Part shown: piece by piece, positions 38,102-38,122 of the stretch
How the letters are laid out: every line of letters begins with the position of its first letter
Position numbering within the stretch: position 1 is the first letter of the stretch
Assembly (NCBI GenBank): GCA_964532145.1
Contig: CAZHGM010000005.1
Span: 1-38,122 of the forward strand
DNA from: JAPUDQ01 sp964532145
GTDB lineage: Bacteria > Patescibacteriota > Saccharimonadia > Saccharimonadales > Saccharimonadaceae
Reading direction: 5' to 3'
DNA: 38,122 bases
The notes under the pieces: generated by a model
What the model saw: only the letters and a program-made list of their open reading frames with translations
Database searches by the model: none
Told to the model about the DNA's origin: nothing
Position numbers and translations under genes: made by a program

Positions 38102-38122
38102 ATGGCTGTAAAAGTCGATATC
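38102..38122 (+). CDS. First codons of a gene running off the window
   Basis: ATG followed by AVKVDI, with ribosome site GGAGAAGG at 38089-38096 and a promoter upstream. Seven residues cannot identify the product. Some glyceraldehyde-3-phosphate dehydrogenases start in a similar way (MAVKVAINGFGR), but this is too little to call. Confidence 0.5.

Noticed and set aside
1..38122. CRISPR array, insertion sequence or prophage genes
   Set aside because: No regularly spaced repeats, transposase, integrase or phage structural motifs were found on either strand.

Overview
The window reads as a stretch of a Candidatus Saccharibacteria (TM7, Patescibacteria/CPR) chromosome. This is inferred from gene content, not from a marker phylogeny. 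Supporting points: an ftsZ-nrdR-nrdJ block with a B12-dependent ribonucleotide reductase; a lactate-dehydrogenase-type enzyme; no amino-acid, nucleotide or cofactor biosynthesis genes; many small membrane proteins without clear family; and short intergenic gaps. UGA is used as a stop codon (for example nrdR and the SGNH hydrolase gene), so the UGA-glycine code of Gracilibacteria/Absconditabacteria does not apply. A run of 10 N at 30785-30794 shows a draft assembly.

Layout. 2-3890: end of ftsZ, then nrdR with a candidate pair of NrdR boxes, then nrdJ and a terminator. 3936-6702: a membrane/redox block (thioredoxin-like protein, VKOR, DUF2177, DUF1295, DoxX). 6717-10378: an isoleucine T-box leader with an ultrashort stem I and a translational architecture, followed by an SGNH hydrolase gene and ileS, coupled by an ATGA overlap. 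10405-13008: an alpha/beta hydrolase gene and a convergent GH13 branching-enzyme-like gene. 13097-15712: a flavin electron-transfer cassette (FMN-binding protein broken by an in-frame UAA, ApbE flavin transferase, ferric-reductase-like flavocytochrome). 15769-20254: a YpfJ-type zinc peptidase, then an MmeI-like one-polypeptide restriction-modification enzyme coupled to a DUF3800 protein. 20255-21452: a 450-bp gap with repeats and an msrB remnant, then msrA and a small conserved-looking gene. 21544-23175: one reading frame fusing a D-2-hydroxyacid dehydrogenase to a phosphoglycerate mutase. 23250-25434: a minizincin and four small unrecognised proteins, two of them paralogous membrane proteins. 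25510-31960: rplU, parA-parB, lepB, an LCP cell-wall ligase gene, a membrane protein and an HtrA protease. 31985-33950: prfA-prmC on the minus strand. 34048-38122: a frameshifted gene encoding four tandem 32-residue mTERF-like repeats, rpmE (type B), a 677-residue protein with a predicted caspase-like His/Cys dyad plus a small partner, and the first codons of another gene.

How the parts work together. nrdR-nrdJ supplies dNTPs under NrdR control. The T-box ties IleRS synthesis to uncharged tRNA-Ile. The VKOR block probably makes disulfides in exported proteins. lepB, LCP and HtrA serve the envelope. prfA and prmC form the usual release-factor/methylase pair. The most unusual items are the dehydrogenase-mutase fusion, the mTERF-like repeat protein, the caspase-like protein pair, the SGNH gene inserted between a T-box and ileS, and the stop codon upstream of the flavinylation site. 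A recurring pattern is a -10 hexamer ending about 6 nt before the start codon with no Shine-Dalgarno sequence, which suggests leaderless mRNAs for many first genes of transcription units.
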